A stretch of 64,000 nucleotides of DNA. It comes from Ptychodera flava. Taxonomy: Eukaryota > Hemichordata > Enteropneusta > Ptychoderidae. Numbering within the stretch: the stretch's first letter is position 1; the number at the start of each line of letters is the position of its first letter. Positions 1-13,069 of the stretch are shown here, piece after piece. Location of the stretch: NCBI RefSeq assembly GCF_041260155.1, contig NC_091931.1:11869861-11933860 (forward strand), in the 5' to 3' direction. The position numbers were made by a program, and so were the translations under genes. The notes under the pieces were generated by a model, which did no database searches, was not told where the DNA came from, and saw only the letters and a program-made list of their open reading frames with translations.

Positions 1-794
1 TCACTGCTCACTCTGCAATTACTGTACCTAGCGTGTTGTGACTCTCACAAGCCTATAGGCGCATTACAGTCATCTCGTTCAGGTGTTTCACACAGAGAGT
101 AACATTAACGCATTGCAACTTGTTGAGATGCCTTTATTAAACACAATCACCGACAAGAACCAGTTACAGCAATAATTAGTTGGTAATAAGGGCTAGCACA
201 GTCCACGATGCTCCCTGCTTGGAGACAATACTCACGGGTTTTGATGATGTACGAACCTCGGTGCCGCCTCGGTATCGCATCGGGGAATACCCACTAAGAG
301 GTCGTCGAGATACGTACACACAGTATTTTCTGTCACTTTTCCAAGATAAAATACGTTCATTTCTTATGTCAAGTTGTCACATACAGTTAGGCGTGAGAGA
401 TACAGTTACAGTGAAATTGTCCGGGAGTACATGTTTGTGAATAAGATCTATAAGGTGTGGCTTATACGTGCAATTGATGTGAATAACATACAAAACATTC
501 ATTCCTTCATAAATGTCATAACAATTCTTGAAGTGATTATACGAGCTACACTTATCATGATAACTTATTCAAAACTGACACTTTACAAAACCACCACATA
601 ATATTATTAGATTCCTAATAGAAGTAATATTTTCGATTGTTATGTCCTCTATGATTACGTTATATCAAACATTTCTCAGTAAATAGTCAGTGGTGCATTT
701 GCCCCAATCTTTAAACCTTATTCAAGAACTTGGAGAAAATATGGAGGAACACATTACTTCGTTACAATTCATTGTTCCGAGTGTTTCAATTTGT
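1..794. other. Downstream flank of NNMT-like gene
   Basis: Presumed 3' untranslated and flanking DNA of the minus-strand methyltransferase. The short open frames here show no codon bias or known motif. A minus-strand AATAAA (plus-strand TTTATT, about 132-137) is the only polyadenylation-like signal seen. A short sequence at 272-314 (ATCGGGGAA...GTCGAGATAC) recurs in diverged form at 11702-11735, and inverted near 12610-12660, so it is a dispersed repeat. Confidence 0.3.
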
Positions 795-1245
795 TCACTG
801 TTTTATAGCAGTCAGGAACAAAACTCCATCACCATTTGTCACCGCGGCCTCCATATCGGCATGATCGGCGTCTTCATCATCTTCTGCGACGCGCCAAACT
901 GTTGCGGATACGACACTGCACCCTGCCTCGACGACGGCTTCTCTTATGAATGGTTCATCGACTGGAAGACTGAAAAAGGGCGCTTGTCCGGCAAGATAGC
1001 GAGACGCGTTGAGTGTATTGACCATGATTAGGATACCACCAGGCTTTAGAAGTTTGATGATGTTCTTCATGGATTCTTTGAATGAATCCTTGTCGGGACT
1101 TGCAGTTTCCACACAATATGAGGTCATGATGGCATCAAAGGGCTCGTACACTTTTGGTTCGAGTGGATTTGACTTAAGGAGATCGCAATGTATTATCTCT
1201 TTGATGGATCGGCGTAACAAGGCCTGTCTATCCTCCCATGTAGTT
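795..1245 (-). CDS. NNMT-like gene, exon 3 (C-terminal)
   Basis: The acceptor is CGACCAACAG ending at 1246, and the stop TGA is at 797-795. The exon starts with one base that completes a Gly codon, then reads TTWEDRQALLRRSIKEIIHCD, followed by the methyltransferase C-terminal half with DAIMTSYCVETASPD, LKPGGILIMVNTL and FFSLPVDEPFIREA. The coding frame clearly starts upstream of any internal start codon, so this is an exon and not a separate short gene. Confidence 0.85.
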
Positions 1246-4200
1246 CTGTTGGTCGAAAAGGTAACAGGTTAGATTATCTACTGCCCTAAGGAAAGACAAC
1301 ATTTTAGTGGTAAGACTGGCACATTTAAGTATTTTGGAATATGGGCTGGTGAAACACATCAAGACAAGTTCTTAGCCTCTACAGATTCACTAGAGAGGTT
1401 AGTTACACATAGTTACGCGCACGCCTAACGGCGCGCGGTATAGCGTTTGCGTATCCGTGCTAACGTGTGAACTTTTGGTCCAGTTGTGCATTCCCGATGA
1501 TTTTGCTGCATTTTTCTCAGAAACATGCGCGTGCAATTTCTAAGAATAATTACATAATTTCTTTAAGTGATGAGCATTCTAAAACCTCGTTCTACACCCT
1601 CTAATTAAATCTGCCAATATCTTTTGCTACGGTCACGTTAGGTTTACGGAAATGTTGTGGAGGCGTCAAATAAAAAGTGGGGGCACTTGAAGGGACTCGA
1701 ACATCGCGAAACGAAACTGTCTCTGATTGATATGTAATATGTGTTGGATAGTCCCTTGATAGCTGTAACTTTTGGCAATTTTTTGTGGTTTTGTTTTGTG
1801 TAGCTACTGCAGTCTCCTGTTCTACTCCCTCAAAGCATAATGAAAGTCAAGTGTGTAGCTCAATTATCAGAGCCCTGTGTTTACAGTTAGCATTGACATT
1901 CTTTAAAATTGAATTCAAGTCCGGACTAGAATGTATTTGTCATCAATAATAATTACTACGATCTTTACACATTATTTTGCCAAACAGAATATTTATTATT
2001 CTAGCATAAGCTGTGGGGAGTACAGCGCGAAATTGCAGTTGATACACGGAACAAAACGTACTGAAAGGCACAGCAAAAGTTCCCCTTTATTTGATCTCTG
2101 CTTTTGTAAATTTGTTTTACAAGCTAAAGTTTTCCAATAAGAGGAAACATGCCAACATAGCGCCCTCCTTCCCTTGAAAATGAGTGTGCGCGTGCACACA
2201 CGCACACACACACACTCGCGCTGAAAAAATATATCTTCATTTCAAAATCAGGTCAGTTTTACTTTGAGGAGGGATTTCAAAATTATAGCAAGTCAGAAGG
2301 GGGACTTTGAACGCCTTTTGGTTTGTTCAAGGGGCCATTTGAAAAAAAATCTGAAGTTTTATTGGATTCTCCAGCCTCCTTAAGAGGTTTTGTGAATATA
2401 GCCTTATGCACTCGGAGGGGTCAAAGTCAAGCCTTGAAATGTAAGTTTTTTTCCATATCATGTATAAGCTTCTGGTTATTAGTGTACAATAAATAATTTA
2501 CCCTTATACTTTGCACAACATGATGAACGAGGCGAAACCGAGTAAATTATGGAGTGCAAAGTTTTTCTTTCGTCCATTATGGGCCGGGAGGAGTTTTGGC
2601 TAGATGCAGGAAACATCTGTGCAACAATGTCGGATAATCCGATACATTATCAGTGATAAATCTTAGGGTATGACGTCACAAAATTAATTGGTATTGACAA
2701 AGCAATAATATAATACCAAATATTGCCAGTTCTTGTCATTTGTGCTGCGACAGACATTCAACTTCGTATCTTCGTTGGGGAAATATGCGCATAGAAGAAT
2801 TCTGCGGCGGAGAATTGAATGCGTAATTACGTGTATCTAAACCTCTCTAAGCTAAAATGAAACTGTAACCCAAGGTAGCGCGTGGCGGGTAATTCTACAT
2901 TATTTAAAAGGAATCCATAATAATTCGCGCAATACTTGAAACTAAATGTCATGGTGTTTTTTTGTAAACACAACAACCTCACAAGTAATGTAGTAAGACT
3001 GTTGAAAGTAAAGATATAAATTTGTGTTCAGTTGACACACAAATATCACCAGTGTTACGAACATTCCTATGATTTCTCGATGACTGCTCTAAGAATTAAA
3101 AAAAAGACAATCCGCTGTACCAAGCCATTTGCTTTCGCTCAATACTTGTCCCTTGTGGATTGATAAGGTCATATTTAGTAGATGCATATATTTCCATGAG
3201 CGTTGATTCCAAGTGACATCATAATTCAGTCAAACCAAAAATATTTATCTGCAATTTATGCGAGACTTTCGGAAAATATATATTTCTGTAGGAATCACGA
3301 AATTTGCGATTCGTCATCACTTATATTACCCACTGCATTACTTACTATGGCTCACTATGCCTTAGGTAGTTTAAGGCCATGCATTTTATGACTGCCTTCC
3401 CCATCGCATTGTATCTTGCTTGATCTCAACGGAGTGAGTAACTTTTAGAGAATTGGTGCGGAAGTTTACAATCAGATTAAAAAGAGATAGGCCGGCTGAG
3501 TGCATAGTGACCAAACATCGTCATGGAAACAGGTTTTTAATAAAATACGTCACTATCGTGACACAATGTCAGAAATCTTCATTCTGAGAAACGGCTATGG
3601 CATTGACACGCGCACAACTCACATGGATCAACTTGGCCGACTCCCTTTAGCTACCTGTGATTGTGTCGGACTGATGAGCTGCCTTTTCGATTTATTCATC
3701 AGTTTATTAAGCTCCTTGCACGTTAATGTCAAAGAATAAAACAATGCCGTTTCACCGGCTGCAATTAGAAAGGTTCACCGTACAAAAACGTACACCTGCG
3801 CGGTTTCACTTAAAATCCATCTTGGTTATAGTCTGTTAGCTAATGTTTTATGCAGAAACTTACCCTTTGCCTTCCAAATCACAAACACGCTGAATGGACC
3901 GACTCCAGTCAATTGCGTCTGGCGTATTTTCAACCCATTTCTCAACAGATCGTCTGCATGATTCAGAATAATCTGAGAAAACGATTTCAGGAAATTGTGT
4001 GCAAACCTGTATTGCGTTGCCGAGGTTGGGACCACCACCAATTTCTAACAAACGGGGTCCTGTGAAGTTGTCTGTGGAAAAATCAGATATAATAGCAGTC
4101 AGGGAAAATGGAAACTTGATAATTTCACGGTGTAAAATAAATGTTGCTAGTATATGAGAAACTCCATCGAACATGGGAGCAAAATTGTTATCAAATTCTA

Positions 4201-7200
4201 AACATAAAAACTTGAAGTGGAACATGCCAGGAGGGCAGAATGAGACTCTATGTGAAGAAATAGACGGATTGACAGAGACAGAGAGTGACGAAAAGAATAA
4301 GAGAATGACGAAGAAATTCCGATTTTCCAAAAGATCTTTCCAAACTTCCATCTGTTGACATCAACCACACTGATGTCACAGGATTGTTAAGAGCAGTCAG
4401 GGCTTTGCGGACCGAACTGTACACTATGAAGTAAACACAAGTATAGGAACATATGGAAAACCATATCCATGACTTATGTAAGTGGTCACATATTATAATG
4501 AGTACAATCATGTTGTGATGTGCACCATATGTTGTCCAAGAAATTACCAATGTTGCCCTAGGCATTTATCATGCTGTGCTAGGTATTCAGTATATTGTCC
4601 TAGGCATTCAATATGTTGTCCTAGGCATTCAATATGTTGTCCTAGACATTCAATATGTTGTCTTGGGCATTCAGTATATTGTCCTAGGCATTATATGTTC
4701 TGCTAGGCGTTTAATATGTTGGCCTAGTTATTTACCATGTTGTCCTAGGCATTTAATATGTTGTCCTAGGCATTCAATTTATTGTCCTAGGCATTAAATA
4801 TGTTTTCCTAGGCAGTTGATATGTTGTCCCAGGCATTTAATACGCTGTCCTAGGCATTCAATATATTGTCCCAGGGCATTTCATATGTTGTCCTAGACAT
4901 TTCATATGTTCTCCTAAGCATTTACCATATTGTCCTAGGCATTTGATATGTTGTCCTGGGCATTCAATATATTGCCGTAGGCATTTAATATATTGTGCTA
5001 CGCATGTTGTTCAACGCATTTACAATCTTGCCCTAGGCAATTGTGGCAGTAGTTAGAGGTCTGATGTTTTGGCGCACTGGGATTACGATTTAACCATTGG
5101 CTCATTTTCTCGAAACCCTTATTGCTCCTTATTATTAGCTATACGTTTATCTTTATATTTAGTGTAAATAAAAAATAATTAAATCTGACAGCGATGATTC
5201 TATCTTAGATTTTATTTTCTCATGATCTCTGAATTTTGTAATGGATAGAGTTCAATTTGCATGATGATGTTAAATTCTTCTGAGTGTTTGCCTTCAAAGC
5301 AATCATTGATCACTGATCACTGCATATCCGCTATCACTCAACTTGACTACAGTGCCGTCAACATGCCACTTCAATACTCGCCTACATTCATAATTGAGGT
5401 AAAGTTGCTGTCAACATCATTTAAACTCTCATCAAACTTTGAAATATAATTTAATTACTGCTGAGTCTTTATCAATAAACCAGGCAACAAATGTTTTTTT
5501 GTCTTGATATGGATTTTATGGAGTCTGCAACATATTTTCCTTGCATCATCATTACTATAAGAGCCATTGATTAGTCAAGAGTAGCATGTGTACTGATCGT
5601 TTGTATGGAGTGTACTCAGTATGCCAATACTATTGCATCACGGTACACCAGTAATCAACATTAACAGCATTGTGGTGGAAAATATACGTGTCCATGACAC
5701 CGAGTGAAATGTGAACTACAACTTGTACCTGTAATGCTCACGGCTAGAAGTAAAAAGGCAAAATTGTAATGCTTAGGGCAATATTGTAAATGCCTGTGAC
5801 AACATATTAAATGCCTAGGGCAACATTTTAAAGCATAGGAAAACATATTAAATGCCTAGGACAACAAATCAAATGCTTAAGACTATATATTAAATGCCCA
5901 GGACAATATATTAAATGCTTAGGACAGCATATTAAATGCCTTTGACAACATATTGAATGCCTACGAATATTGAAAGCCTAGAACAACATATTGAATGCCC
6001 AGGACAACATATTAAATGCCTAGGACAAGATATTGAATGCCATGGACAACAAATTAAATGCCTAGACAACATATTAAATGGCTACGAAAATATATTATAT
6101 GCCCCGGACAACATATTAAATATCTATAGGACAATATGGTAAATGCCTAGGACAACATATTAAATGCCTAGAACAACATATCAAATGCCTAGGACAATAT
6201 ATTCAATGCCCAGGACAATATATTGAATGCCTAAGACAACATATTAAATGCCTACGACAACATATTAAATGCCTAGCACAACATATTAAATGCCTAGAAC
6301 AACATACTGAATGCCAAGCACAGCATGCTAAATATCTAGAGCAACATTGGTAATTCCTAGGACAGCATATGGAAATGCTTTAAACAATATGTTAAATGCA
6401 CATTACAACATGATAATCCTCAATATAACATACTCATTGCTTTCCATAGGAACAGGTGGAAATCACTAGCATTAGGAATCAATTAAGGCTCTTAATGAAG
6501 AATGACGATTGACTTAATCCAACCACGGAAGTTCATCGGTGTGAGAGGTCACAAAGATGCAACACAGAACAAAAGTGTCAAGACACTGTATTCAGAATTT
6601 GCTGCAAGGAAGCCTGGCGATCAACTACTTAGCAAACTGGGTGATCAAGAAAATATAGACAGTGAAGGGTTCGCTGCTTTTCGACTCCTTAGTGGAGGGA
6701 CCGTGCTTTAATTAAGGTTGTATGTGCCTTAATAATGAAAGACTTAAACTTTAGCTCAAACTTTCCTCAAGGAATCTTTCAACTATCGTCTTTCAAAGTC
6801 ACGAAAAAACCCTGGGGGCACCGTGCAAATTTGGTTACCAGAGAAACAAATTACCCAAGATTTACTTATATCTGAAATTCAAAATGGCCGCCACCCCCAC
6901 CCCCCTTGTTAACTCTCTGGATAAAAATAAAATTTTCGAAAATTTCGATTTCCAAAAAACTAAGACGATGAAAAATTTACTTATACCAAGAGCTTTAAAA
7001 TGAACCCCAACATCGTTGATCAGAAAAGAATTGTAAGAGTTTAATAGTATGATGTATGCAAAGGGAAAATTTACGACGCATTTAATGTACTAAACTTAAA
7101 AACACCATATGTGACACATACCCATCGTCTTTTTTTGAAATGTTTTTGGGGTGTAACTAAAGATTTTGCTTGACATATTACAATGGCCTGAGAGTGTTCT

Positions 7201-10200
7201 GGTCAGACAATTTTTATGCATCAAAACATCAAAGGGTGTCGCAGACTAACACTTTGCGTGCTATTTTCTACAACTTCAGGTCGTCAATGACTTTTTATCC
7301 TCCTCGAATTATGCGATAATCACAATGTTTGTCTTCTGCGAGAGCAAAAGAAGAACTATCAATGTTGCATGACATTCATCAAGACTTATAGCATAAGTTT
7401 CACTAACATGAATGAAAGTTATACAAAAAGAAAATAGTTTTACACAAAAAGAAAACGTTTACGAAAAGAAAATAGATTTCTACAAAGGAAAGTAGGTTTT
7501 TACACAAAGAAAATTGTTTTAACACTGGGAACATGTTGTTTTTTTTTTTGCAAAAACAAAATCATTTATTACAAAAGGAAGATAATTTTTTGTACAAAGA
7601 AAATTGTTTTTACAAAAAGAAAATGTTTTTTACAAAAAAGTATCGTTTATACAAAAAGCAAATGGGGTTTTCAAGAATTGCATGCAACGTTTCGCTTGCC
7701 ACCCGAAAGAGATTGTAATCTGGTCACTATTAAGCAACGCTCTTTTGACAGAACGATATGACTGGAGCAGTTTCATGGCACTTTTGCTAAAAATTTTATT
7801 GGTGTGAGAAATTACCTGTTTTAAATATATGTGTACAATAAATACACAACAACAAACAATTTTTTCAACTTCATTTTTGCGTGAATTTTTGTTCAGTATT
7901 TTTCCGGTATGATACTCCCAATCATGAGCATTATGTTTTTCCAAGTCCCGCTCACACGGTGCCATGGTACCTAAAAGTTATCATGCCAAGTAACGCCGCA
8001 AGGAATTGACCGGCCAGAGACCCTTTCAACCCGTAAAAATCACGGGTAATTAGTTTATTTGATATGCATTTATGCATGGATTTGCCATGATGTGGTTGAG
8101 TGTTTATGCAAATAGGCAAACCATAAGCTGTCACTCATCGGTGGGCTATTTACTTCGAAGACAAAAGAAGACAAGTATCAGTGACAAGCGTCCAGTGAAT
8201 AATAGATGGCCAAATTTCGTTATTCACACCTGTAGCCTCATCAGCTTCGACGGAAGGTGGACTGATCTTTTTATTAAAACATTGTCCATTTCTGATTCGC
8301 CCTTGAACACAAGTGCCGACACACACAAAACACACAACTTTCCGACGATCATACCACAGATCTGATTTAAAATGCTGGAAAAAGTGCCAAGTACACAACA
8401 ATTGCGTCTGCAATATAGATGAGCTTGGTCGACTGATCCGCAGTACTAAATCACACGGCCCAAACTGACGCAAAATTTCTCTCCTTACTAGTTCTGTCTG
8501 TAGGCATATAAAAACACACTGATTGCACAGCGAACAAGATAAAAGCAATCCATTCTTTTAAATTCACTAAATGTAAAATTTTCAACTGTATTCCGTACTT
8601 CACAGCGCTTTGTAAAATTTGTGTTCAGTCTTTCGTAAAAAGTGGACTAAGGGATTTTTACAAATCCCGCCGTTTCATATATTAGTGCCTATTCATCAAA
8701 GTTTGGATTGGTGTTATGAGTGGGAAATGAATGTGATAAGTATGAACATGTGCGTTTAGCGTAGTTATCTTTTTGGAGGAGGTGATTGATAACCGTTTAC
8801 TCGGTTTAAGAGAAAACATGGGAAATGGATCACCGAAACATATTTGCAATCGGAACTGCCGTTCCTTTATTTTCCGTGTTTGGTAGTCCTATACTATAGG
8901 ATGTAGTTGTATTTTGCCAAGGTTGTGCCATCGTGAACAACTATATCAGAACGCGAAATAGCCATTCAGTCATCCGAGATACAGTCTTCGACTGCAGGAC
9001 TTATTTCTTATTATTATTGCAGGGTGACCGACGACAAGATCGTGTTGAAAATTTGCAACAATGGAAACTTCATCCCTTTGCTCAAAACTCTATGGCTTGC
9101 CTACGAACCGGACACAGTCCAACAACGCTGCACGAAAACAACGTTTTCAACTCCAGTTTTTCTTTTCCGTGATTACCCAGCCTTGCCAAACCGGGAAAGT
9201 TACTCGGTTGATCTTCGGCAGTGTTCGGCAATAGTCGGTTACCCATAGGCACAAGGTATCATTCATGCTTGGATAGACACGATCAAATGTTGGGGAAAAT
9301 CGGACAGGGATCGTGGCTGCTCAGGTACGTCGCCGCTTGCAAAATTGTTACATTGGAAGATATTTTATTTCACAAAAGGTGAAACGGGCCTGAAAAATGC
9401 GGCCAAATTTAATAAGTAGCATAACTGTCAATTTTGTGGTCAGCTAATCGTAAGCCTGTCGCGCCGGATAGCGTTGTCAGTACTTTTCACATTGGCTTTG
9501 CTCCACGTCGTCTATTTTGCATCAGTCGATCTCTCATTCATATTTTGGAAATGGCATTATATTGTCACTTTGTCAATCGCTCAAACAGAGCAAGCTTTGA
9601 AAGTACGATCATGGAGGTACCTCCGTGATACGATGTTACATTGTTCAGTGCAAAAGACACTGAAGTACGGATCGAAACAAGGACGGAAAAGGAAAAATTG
9701 GAGTCTCTTTATAGGCTATCGGATATGATATCGGGTTGATTGATCAAATATCGGCAAAACTAAAACGGTAACGGGCCCGATACGCCAAAAACCGTTTTGA
9801 GAGCACACTGCATACGAACTACCGGATCAGTTGGAGGGCTTCATATGCTGGTTAATTTAGAACAGGCTAAACATTTAAACAAATACCGGGGTCGTTTGTT
9901 GAAACAGGCATAACTACTAGACAAAATCGCTACATTTACAAATCTCTGGGTATCCCAATTAACGAGGGCCAGTTAGCACCTCCGTAAACTTCTCCTCCCA
10001 GCAACTGAAGGAAACCGTAATTGATAGTCCGACGTCATAGGCTAACCACAGGGTATTGCGAGCAATATTCGTCAAGAAGTTACGACTATGACTAATAAAT
10101 ATCATGTATTGAACTTTTTCATTATACAAGCCTTACCCGTTTCCAGTGTGTGCCTATTACTTTACCCTATAGCTATCACTGTATAGCATTTCAAAGAAAA

Positions 10201-10829
10201 CAGTCCAAATCTGTTAATTGCCCTACCTAATCCCCTTCATTAATTTGTTCTGCCGATCACCAACGTAGGGGCTTATCGCCCTGACGAGTTATTTATAGTG
10301 GTGAATATCAAGTGGGTCAGTCCAACCACAGTCCATATGTGAAGTTTGCGGCGGGTACTTGTAGATAATGGATACATGAGGTGTGAAAAATAGTTGACAA
10401 GTTAGTTATTTAGTCAAGACAGACAGGTCAATTTGTGGCGGTACTTTTTCTCATGGGAACCCTCAATTTTTCAAGCCCCCTCAAAGTTCCCGCCCCACCC
10501 CACACCAGAGGCGGTTTGTGAGCGTAGCCATCAACCGAGCCTCACAGAATATTCTACAATTCAAAAGGTCACGTAAACATATACTTACTTTTACTGAGCG
10601 TCTGTTGAATCATATCAAATTGGCATTGGGCGATCTCTAGCGTGTATTTGTCATTGTTGTGGAAATGTTCATGGAGGTATGCTTTGATATCGAAGACCGA
10701 ATTGTAAGCATCGCCACTGTATAATGTCGCCATGTCTCTTCTTATTTCGCTGCGATCACCCTTTACACGCTTGTTCGACTCGCTAGTCCTTATGATATCA
10801 GTTACTGTCTGCAAATACCATTTGTCCAT
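795..10829 (-). CDS. NNMT/INMT/PNMT-type methyltransferase, 3 exons
   Basis: Three minus-strand exons (10829-10589, 4071-3864, 1245-795) join with matching phases (1, then 2) into about 299 codons plus stop. Each junction has a clear GTAAGT donor and a pyrimidine-rich AG acceptor. The product is a class I SAM-dependent N-methyltransferase of the nicotinamide/indolethylamine/phenylethanolamine family. Visible marks are an N-terminal segment with YNSVFDIKAYLHEHF, the SAM loop LLEIGGGPN (about residues 88-96), the SAM-ribose acidic residue in FSDYS (Asp114), an IDWSR..VCDLEG block (about 135-148), and LKPGGIL plus FFSLPVDEPFIREAVVEAG in the last exon. Exon breaks resemble those known for vertebrate NNMT (three exons). 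The family is about 260-290 residues; the extra length is an acidic insertion near the C-terminus (EDDEDADHADME). The substrate cannot be told from sequence. Introns of about 6.5 and 2.6 kb carry repeats. A minus-strand AATAAA lies near 132-137. Confidence 0.85.
1246..3863 (-). other. Intron 2 of NNMT-like gene
   Basis: Mostly unique AT-rich DNA. A stretch at about 2240-2430 (TTTCAAAATTATAGCAAGTCAGAAGGGG onward, ending in a GGAGGGGTCAAAG motif) matches the right interior of the TIR element at 51404-53202 (about 52885-53030), so it is probably a decayed fragment of that family. No coding exon was seen. Confidence 0.4.
3864..4071 (-). CDS. NNMT-like gene, exon 2 (SAM-binding)
   Basis: The acceptor TTTTCCACAG ends at 4072 and the donor GTAAGT starts at 3863. 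The 208-nt exon completes codon 81 and ends in phase 2. It encodes the SAM-binding core: LLEIGGGPN, then PEIVFSDYS, EKWVENTPDAIDW and VCDLEGK, in the order seen in NNMT/INMT/PNMT. The open frame continues upstream of the acceptor, but that part is intronic. Confidence 0.85.
4515..5041 (+). repeat. 21-bp minisatellite, left arm
   Basis: About 25 diverged tandem copies of a 21-bp unit of the type ATTCAATATGTTGTCCTAGGC. The core CCTAGG is palindromic. Reading frames through it give repetitive IQYVVLG or CPRHSI peptides that are by-products of the repeat. It lies 0.45 kb upstream of exon 2 in the transcript direction of the NNMT-like gene. Confidence 0.9.
5757..6435 (-). repeat. 21-bp minisatellite, inverted right arm
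   Basis: About 32 diverged copies of the reverse complement of the left-arm unit (AACATATTAAATGCCTAGGA type). Together with 4515-5041 it makes a very large imperfect inverted repeat around about 0.7 kb of non-repetitive spacer. A transcript through the intron could form a long, imperfect double strand. Confidence 0.9.
6716..7086. mobile_element. Decayed TTAA-type MITE (copy 1)
   Basis: Starts after TTAA (6712-6715) with GGTTGTATGTGCC and runs through blocks shared in reverse orientation with the intact element at 45568-45922: GCTCAAACTTTCCTCA, AAATTACC, TGAAATTCAAAATGGCCG and AAAAAACTAAGACG. The right end is eroded, so that boundary is approximate. Confidence 0.65.
7410..7665. repeat. Minisatellite, TACAAAAAGAAAAT type
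   Basis: About nine degenerate tandem copies of a roughly 25-35 bp unit built on TACAAAAAGAAAATnGTTTTT, lying in intron 1 of the NNMT-like gene. The Lys/Phe-rich open frames here are repeat artefacts. Confidence 0.75.
10589..10829 (-). CDS. NNMT-like gene, exon 1
   Basis: Opens with ATG at 10829-10827 and codes for 80 residues plus one base, ending at a strong GTAAGT donor (10588-10583). It contains the family's N-terminal region (GDAYNSVFDIKAYLHEHF), which corresponds to the YLxxHF segment of NNMT. DNA just upstream of the ATG is an AT-rich run of repeated ATGCATAT-like octamers (about 10836-10882) that could include promoter sites; this is only a possibility. Confidence 0.8.
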
Positions 10830-13060
10830 TTCTCATATATTATGCATATTATATAATATTATGCATATATTATGCATATTACTATACTAATAACAATGTA
10901 AGTCCTAGTCTACTGTTGTGTAATATCCGGTCACAGTCTAAACATAAAACTGCTGAAGTGACTAAGATTGGCTATTTCTGATGACCCAGGAGATTCTATA
11001 CTACACCTGCATAAATGTTGAAAGAATTCATTGTTTAATTCAAAACAAGGTATGAAATATAAGGTATTAAGTATAAGGTGCATAAGGTATTAGATATAAT
11101 TATTTACTGGAGTTTTAGTTTTGTTGACTTTGTAACTCAGACCGTTTTCTCTCACAGATAATTTTCGGGGTTTTTTGCTGAAGTTTTGTGTTTTTATGTT
11201 TTTTTCCAAGGCTTCATGCCTAATACATTAACTTTCTGTGATATCTGTCACTGTGATATATCGGAACAGTCGCCATTTTTAAAAACTGTACATCAATCTT
11301 TCTTGAGTTTGGGGCTGAACTCGATTAGTGCCTAGGGCAGCTATTTTTCAGTCCTTTTCTCATTGTAACGCTTCAATGTGTACCAAATTATTGTCTTTTT
11401 TTCAAAAGAGAATATGAGAAAAAATAAAATGAGAAAAAATAAAATTATTATTATCATTAAATTATTAAATGTTAATAATGAATTTTGTGCAAGTCCCTCG
11501 AGACCCGATCTAAAATGTATGTAGTGCAGACCTTGGATATAAAAATCATACATTTCGCACAAGTCCGAAAATGGATCGTGTTGACCTTATATTGATAAAT
11601 TCAGAGGATGAATACTACATTATACTCCGTCGAACGGTCTACAACGGGAATTGACAGAATTAGAATGACTGGTGATTGTATTACATATCACAGTTTCCAA
11701 TCGGGGAAAGGCCAACGAGGGGTTGTCGAGATACAAACGGAATAACAGTATTCATGGTGATCACGAATTTATTTTTATGTCCAAATGTTGTATGCCGTCA
11801 TTTCTTGGTACCTCAAAGGCATGATGAGAATAACCAATCTGTTTCAAAGGTCATGCAGATCTTTCAAGATAACTACTTCATGAGCTTAGCAAAGTCTGAA
11901 ATTATTTCTCGACTGATATCATTCAATAATTCGTTTGGGTATTTGATCTGTTTGTTTCCTTTTCTTGTTTTAACTTTAATCCGTTTCAACGTTATGCATG
12001 TCTTTTGTGTTGGTCAAACGAAGGATAGATACTTTATCGCCAAATATCATTGATTTGGTACCACTGCGGAAATCGGAGTATTGGTTAAAGAAAAAATCTT
12101 GCTCTTCACTGTGCATGGATTAAAGTTGAAGAGGAAACTCATTATTCTAAGGATTTGGCACCTCGATCGCTTCCTGTGGTTTCATACTCACTGATCAACT
12201 ACAGTCACGTTGTCAATCTGTTTGAAATACAACATGGCAATGCACTCAAGGATGACATAACGAAAACTATGAGCTGACTCAAGGTAAAAGTATTGATACA
12301 GAGGTCATTCACTTCGACGATAACTTTGATACTATTACGTAATATCAACACCTTTACCTTTCGTCCAGTGACCAATAAGTCAAGAAATCGTAATCAAAAC
12401 TATAAAATGATGACATTGACATAGGAGTATGAGAGGGTCTACCACGCAGGATATCTGCATGTACAGAGGATAATGTGACGAGTCCACATTTCCATTGCAT
12501 GCAAATATACTCTACAGTTTGTATATGAGTGTCTTTACAACACCTGGCAATATGTAGCATCCAAGTAAAATAAACGGTGCTATCTTTGAAGACTTTGAGC
12601 CGCTACTCTGTTTCTGTATCCCGACGTCCTCTCGCCAGATATTCCCTAAAGGGAGACGGTGGGCGGTAAGAGTATCACACGAGCTCCATGAATTGAGCGA
12701 CCCCTGCCTTCACAGCTCATGTTGTCATATGTATCCGGGCGCTGCGCAAACAACACCACACATGTTTCACTATCGGGTTAATGAATTAGAAATGCATTAT
12801 TAGAAATGAACGATTCTACATTTTGAGGCCATAGCGAACCTCGGCTAAACCGCGATCTAAAATTGCTTTCTAGAAGATAATTTACCAAATGACTTTGGTC
12901 ATAATCGAAAATAAAATATGCAAATAGGGAAGCACGGTTCATGTAATCGGTCAATATTCGGAATTTTATAACAGCCACTATTGTGTGTATTGGTATCGTT
13001 AAAATTAGTAGTTTCGTTTTCATGTATGAAAAGGTAATGGGGCATTCGTATCAGTTCACA
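10830..13060. other. Upstream region of NNMT-like gene
   Basis: Contains the presumed promoter of the minus-strand methyltransferase, next to the AT-rich octamer repeats at about 10836-10882. No further exon or recognisable element is seen, apart from short copies of the dispersed GTCGAGATAC-type motif near 11700 and 12630. No canonical promoter element can be assigned with confidence. Confidence 0.25.
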
Positions 13061-13069
13061 ACACTGGGT

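Larger units (their letters stand above)
4072..10588 (-). other. Intron 1 of NNMT-like gene
   Basis: A 6.5-kb intron that holds the inverted minisatellite arms (4515-5041 and 5757-6435), a decayed TTAA-type MITE (6716-7086) and a poly-A/G-type minisatellite (7410-7665). The remainder, 7670-10588, contains only short open frames without recognisable domains. Confidence 0.6.

Noticed and set aside
4482..4797. Cys/His-rich repeat protein (CPRHSI repeats)
   Set aside because: It is the translation of the 21-bp minisatellite; all frames stay open because the unit is a multiple of three and lacks stops.
4515..6435. Regular short repeats resembling a CRISPR array
   Set aside because: The 21-bp units are directly adjacent with no unique spacers and diverge from one another; there are no cas genes and the setting is an animal intron. 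It is a minisatellite.
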